NCBI GenBank assembly: GCA_022842565.1
Contig: JALHPH010000052.1
Location: 1 to 8,567, forward strand
Direction: 5' to 3'
From: Fimbriimonadaceae bacterium
GTDB lineage: Bacteria > Armatimonadota > Fimbriimonadia > Fimbriimonadales > Fimbriimonadaceae
DNA length: 8,567 nt
Shown here: one piece after another, positions 6,672 through 8,567 of the stretch
Numbering within the stretch: the stretch's first letter is position 1
Layout: each line of letters begins with the position of its first letter
Position numbers and translations under genes: made by a program
Notes under the pieces: model-generated
What the model was told of the DNA's origin: nothing
The model's database searches: none
Seen by the model: only the letters and a program-made list of their open reading frames with translations

Positions 6672-7483
6672 TAGGTCATCCCTCCGCCCAACATGCGTAC
6701 CAGCCGTGCCAAAGTAGACCGCATTTCGCGGCGGGGCACGATACGGTCGATCATTCCCGATTTCAGGACGAATTCGGCGGTCTGGAAATCGTCGGGGGCC
6801 TTCACCACCTGCGCTTGCTTGCTGACCCGCGCTCCGGCAAAACCGACCAGCGCTTTGGGCTCAGCAATGATAACATCGGCCACGCTAGCATAAGAGGCAA
6901 GGACGCCGGCCATAGTTGGGTCGGTGAAAATGCAAATAAAGGGCACACCGGCTTCGCGGCAACGCTGAACGGCCGCAGTTGTCTTGGCCATTTGCATCAG
7001 GCTCAAGAGACCTTCTTGCATTCGGGCGCCTCCAGTGGCGCAAAAAATGATGGCAGGCATGCCGCCGCTTGCCGCCCGCTCTAGGGTGCGCGTAATCTTC
7101 TCGCCCGCCACGGAGCCCATCGAGCCGCCCATAAATGAGAAATCGCTGACGGCGACGCTTACGAGGATCCCTTCCAGTTGAGCGGTGCCCGAGACGATCG
7201 GGTCGTTCATCCCGGTCTTCTTCATCGCACCCTCCAGCTTCTCTCGGTACTCAGGGAATTCCAGAGGGTCCAACGAGGAGAGTTCTCGATCAATCTCGTG
7301 GAATGAATCGGGATCAAATGTCGCGTCGATCCGACCCATACCGCTCAAACGGTGATGGTGCCCGCATGAGGGGCAAACCAAAAGAGCCTCCTCAAATTCT
7401 TTTCGGAAGAGGGTCTTTCGGCAGTTCTGACACTGCACAAACGCCCCCGTCTCTTCGGCGCGAGGAGCCTTACCCAGCCGCAT
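6671..7483 (-). CDS. accD: Acetyl-CoA carboxylase carboxyltransferase subunit beta
   Basis: The zinc-binding partner of AccA in the carboxyltransferase of acetyl-CoA carboxylase; cytosolic. The 270 residues begin with a zinc ribbon, Cys18/Cys21 and Cys37/Cys40 (C-x2-C, 15 residues, C-x2-C), as in bacterial AccD. The core follows: FMGGSMGSVAGEKI (117-130), TGGARMQEGLLSLMQMAKT (150-168), TDPTMAGVLAS (187-197) and AEPKALVGFAGARV (207-220). Two usually invariant stretches differ. TMAGVLAS replaces TMGGVSAS, and KQAQVVKAPDDFQ (222-234) stands where EQTVREKLPxGFQ is usual. Family assignment is still firm. ATG at 7483 has no Shine-Dalgarno site but a TATCCT box 7 nt upstream, suggesting its own promoter as well as possible read-through from the Cys4 gene 18 bp before it. 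The stop TAA shares its last base with the accA start codon. Confidence 0.95.
   Translation of the reverse strand: MRLGKAPRAEETGAFVQCQNCRKTLFRKEFEEALLVCPSCGHHHRLSGMGRIDATFDPDSFHEIDRELSSLDPLEFPEYREKLEGAMKKTGMNDPIVSGTAQLEGILVSVAVSDFSFMGGSMGSVAGEKITRTLERAASGGMPAIIFCATGGARMQEGLLSLMQMAKTTAAVQRCREAGVPFICIFTDPTMAGVLASYASVADVIIAEPKALVGFAGARVSKQAQVVKAPDDFQTAEFVLKSGMIDRIVPRREMRSTLARLVRMLGGGMT
6681..6685 (-). promoter_or_regulatory. Shine-Dalgarno site (GGAGG) for accA inside the end of accD
   Basis: On the minus strand GGAGG lies 9 nt before the accA ATG, within the last codons of accD. It is the strongest ribosome site in the window and shows that this organism does use Shine-Dalgarno initiation within operons, in contrast to the starts that lack one. 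Confidence 0.75.
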
Positions 7484-7490
7484 ACCCGGC

Positions 7491-7496
7491 AGGATA
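7491..7496 (-). promoter_or_regulatory. Candidate -10 box (TATCCT) of a leaderless promoter for accD
   Basis: On the minus strand TATCCT is followed by 7 nt (GCCGGGT) and then the accD ATG. The nine bases GGTATCCTG are identical to those around the box upstream of the gene at 8424, which has the same 7-nt gap to its ATG. The box lies in the 18-bp gap between the Cys4 gene and accD. No -35 match was found. Confidence 0.45.
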
Positions 7497-7501
7497 CCGC
7501 G

Positions 7502-7705
7502 TTAGGCTGCGTCGTCGGTGACCCGAACGCTCTTTGCCGACTCTGCTGAGCCGTAATCCCAGTTATCACAGTCGAGGCGGCGGCAATACACCATGGTCTG
7601 CATGTTGCCATCGGCCATCTCCACCTCGGCCTTCTGACCGAAGCGGCATTCGAGGCATAGTTCTGGTTCTAAGAGCCTCACAACTTTGAGCTGACGTCCT
7701 GCCAT
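7502..7705 (-). CDS. Small Cys4 (putative metal-binding) protein of unknown function
   Basis: A 67-residue protein I cannot place in a named family. It has four cysteines: Cys17 and Cys20 (CLEC) and Cys41 and Cys46 (CRRLDC). The 20 residues between the pairs include an acidic EVEMADG stretch and end in QTMVYC. This spacing suits a zinc-ribbon-like or other four-cysteine metal site, but that is inference. A hydrophobic, basic start (LKVVRLL) and a polar C-terminal tail of about 18 residues flank the Cys core. ATG at 7705 is chosen because the Cys domain follows soon after and GGGGA lies a few bases upstream. A GTG at 7768, overlapping the aat stop as TAGTG, would add 21 residues that do not look conserved. 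The gene lies 62 bp after aat and 18 bp before accD on the same strand, so co-transcription with either is plausible. Confidence 0.72.
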   Translation of the reverse strand: MAGRQLKVVRLLEPELCLECRFGQKAEVEMADGNMQTMVYCRRLDCDNWDYGSAESAKSVRVTDDAA

Positions 7706-7767
7706 AGTGTTCCCCGTCCAATCCCTGGTAGTACTGGCATTCCGCAATCCTGATAGGCGGGCTCCCA

Positions 7768-8367
7768 CTAGATATACGGGGATTGCTGGCTCCAGGGGTT
7801 GAGCTGGCGCATGGCGCGTTCTAACAGCACCAAGTACTGCCCTTGCGGCATCTCAAACGCTCCGAGCGACTCCAAATGCGGGTTCATGATCTGGGCATCA
7901 AAGAGGCTAAATCCGAGAGAGCGGCACTTGTTCACGGCTGCCCAAAGGGCCACTTTGCTGGCGTCGGTCTCGCGGTGAAACATGGACTCGGCGCAAAAGG
8001 CGCCGCCCATCGCGACGCCATAGAGTCCGCCTACGAGCTTCCCTTCGCGCCAAGTTTCCACGCTGTGCGCCCAGCCTTGATGATGAACTTCGGTGTACAC
8101 CTGAATGAACTGTTCGCTGATCCAGTTGTCATCTGGGCGAAGGCACCCCCGCATCACCTGCTCAAACGCGGTATCGAACCGCATTTCGAATCGTTCTTGC
8201 CGGATGGTTTTGGCCAGGCTCTTACTTACCCGGATGCCCTCGATGGGAAAAAGGGCACGCTCAATGGGCGCGAACCAACCGATTTCGCCGTTCTCCATGG
8301 TCATCGGAAAAACGCCCTGCGCGTAAGCGTAGTGAATCATGTAGGGCGAGAGAGCTTCCTGTTCCAT
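7768..8367 (-). CDS. aat: Leucyl/phenylalanyl-tRNA-protein transferase
   Basis: Transfers Leu or Phe from aminoacyl-tRNA to the N-terminal Lys or Arg of proteins, marking them for ClpS/ClpAP degradation (N-degron pathway); cytosolic. The 199 residues contain YAQGVFPM (15-22), WFAP (31-34), NWISEQFIQVY (81-91), GWAHSVETW (98-106), LVGGLYGVAMG (111-121), ESMFHRETDASKVAL (127-141), FDAQ (156-159) and HLESLGA (164-170). Asp157 and Gln159 correspond to the catalytic-site Asp and Gln of E. coli Aat (Asp186 and Gln188). The protein is shorter than the 234-residue E. coli enzyme because most of the small N-terminal domain is absent. The open frame continues upstream to 8532 but would run through the divergent gene. 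ATG at 8367 is preferred since LSPYMIHYAYAQG begins the conserved region. TTG at 8379, with AAAGG just before, is an alternative. No TANNNT box is placed suitably for this gene. Confidence 0.94.
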   Translation of the reverse strand: MEQEALSPYMIHYAYAQGVFPMTMENGEIGWFAPIERALFPIEGIRVSKSLAKTIRQERFEMRFDTAFEQVMRGCLRPDDNWISEQFIQVYTEVHHQGWAHSVETWREGKLVGGLYGVAMGGAFCAESMFHRETDASKVALWAAVNKCRSLGFSLFDAQIMNPHLESLGAFEMPQGQYLVLLERAMRQLNPWSQQSPYI

Positions 8368-8390
8368 CAGTGCGTGCAAACAACCTTTAC

Positions 8391-8410
8391 CCGGTCTCGG
8401 CGCAGACCGG
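8391..8410. repeat. Perfect inverted repeat, candidate operator between aat and the gene at 8424
   Basis: CCGGTCT and AGACCGG form exact 7-bp arms around a 6-nt centre (CGGCGC). The repeat occupies most of the 56-bp divergent gap and directly abuts the TATCCT box at 8411. A dimeric repressor bound here would cover the spacer of the rightward promoter and the upstream region of aat. It could equally form an RNA hairpin if a leftward transcript starts upstream of it. Confidence 0.4.
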
Positions 8411-8416
8411 TATCCT
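8411..8416 (+). promoter_or_regulatory. Candidate -10 box (TATCCT) of a leaderless promoter for the gene at 8424
   Basis: TATCCT ends exactly 7 nt before the ATG at 8424, with no Shine-Dalgarno site in between. Hexamer and spacing are identical to those before accD. TTTACC at 8386-8391 matches the -35 consensus in four of six positions but with a long 19-bp spacer. Confidence 0.45.
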
Positions 8417-8423
8417 GACAACC

Positions 8424-8567
8424 ATGCAACAGGCAATTCTTCATTCGGTTCACGAAATGCTGGCTCAGGTGGAGCGCGCGCTCCAGGACCTTCCAGAAGC
8501 CCTCCAGAACGACCGCATCCACGCCAGTGCAATGTCGCCTGTCGAAGTCCTCGAGCACTTGCTGCAA
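8424..8567 (+). CDS. N-terminal part of a possible DinB-like protein (3' end outside window)
   Basis: ATG at 8424 opens a frame that continues to the last base, giving 48 residues that start MQQAILHSVHEMLAQVERAL and end MSPVEVLEHLLQ. An N-terminal amphipathic helix followed by a short loop and SPVEVLEHL resembles the first helix and the start of the second in DinB/YfiT-like four-helix bundle proteins, where a histidine in the second helix often binds metal. This is a weak resemblance: only one candidate His (in LEHL) is visible and the rest of the fold is missing. The gene diverges from aat. Its start is supported by the TATCCT box 7 nt upstream. The opposite-strand open frame here is not supported. 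Confidence 0.55.
   Translation, partial: MQQAILHSVHEMLAQVERALQDLPEALQNDRIHASAMSPVEVLEHLLQ

Noticed and set aside
8368..8532. Longer aat starting at 8532
   Set aside because: It would run antisense through the divergent gene and its promoter. The extra residues (Gly/Pro/Arg-rich) look like out-of-frame translation, not an Aat domain.
1..8567. Mobile element, defence system, CRISPR array or RNA gene
   Set aside because: No transposase, integrase, nuclease or toxin-antitoxin motifs, no direct repeat array and no tRNA or rRNA signature was seen. Nearly all bases fall within recognised coding genes.

Overview
The window is ordinary, gene-dense bacterial chromosome with moderately high GC by eye. 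It holds nine complete protein genes and two cut off by the window edges. I see no rRNA, tRNA, CRISPR array, insertion sequence, integrase or phage gene. TrmFO (the folate/FAD-dependent tRNA m5U54 methylase, where gamma-proteobacteria use TrmA), a bacterial Aat, a split AccA/AccD carboxyltransferase and an LtrA-family membrane protein are found together here. This, with several starts lacking a Shine-Dalgarno site but preceded by a TANNNT box, points away from Enterobacteria and Firmicutes. Armatimonadota (Fimbriimonas-like) is my best guess, at low confidence and from family knowledge only.

Layout. 1-117 (+): C-terminal tail of an unrecognised gene. 107-1492 (-): trmFO. 1522-2739 (+): LtrA-family membrane protein. 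2731-3801 (-): leuB. 3880-5031 (+): secreted GH5 glycoside hydrolase, followed after 13 bp by a PAP2-type membrane phosphatase at 5045-5713 (+). On the minus strand, read from high to low coordinates, comes aat (8367-7768), then a 67-residue Cys4 protein (7705-7502), accD (7483-6671) and accA (6671-5691). 8424-8567 (+): start of a possible DinB-like protein, cut by the window end. Strands alternate almost gene by gene. All three convergent gene pairs overlap at their stop codons (11, 9 and 23 bp), and the divergent gaps are only 29, 78 and 56 bp. No gene-free stretch reaches 100 bp.

How the genes work together. accD and accA are translationally coupled (TAATG) and encode the two halves of the acetyl-CoA carboxylase carboxyltransferase, which makes malonyl-CoA. 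Biotin carrier and biotin carboxylase genes are not in the window. aat (N-degron tagging) and the Cys4 protein lie just upstream on the same strand and may share transcription. trmFO, leuB, the LtrA protein and the GH5/PAP2 pair look like independent housekeeping or accessory units.

I did not find a convincing new multi-gene system. The signals most worth a second look are: a recurring TANNNT box 7-8 nt before start codons, suggesting leaderless transcripts; a perfect 7-bp inverted repeat abutting such a box between aat and the last gene; the Cys4 miniprotein between aat and accD; and non-canonical residues in normally conserved positions of both AccA and AccD.
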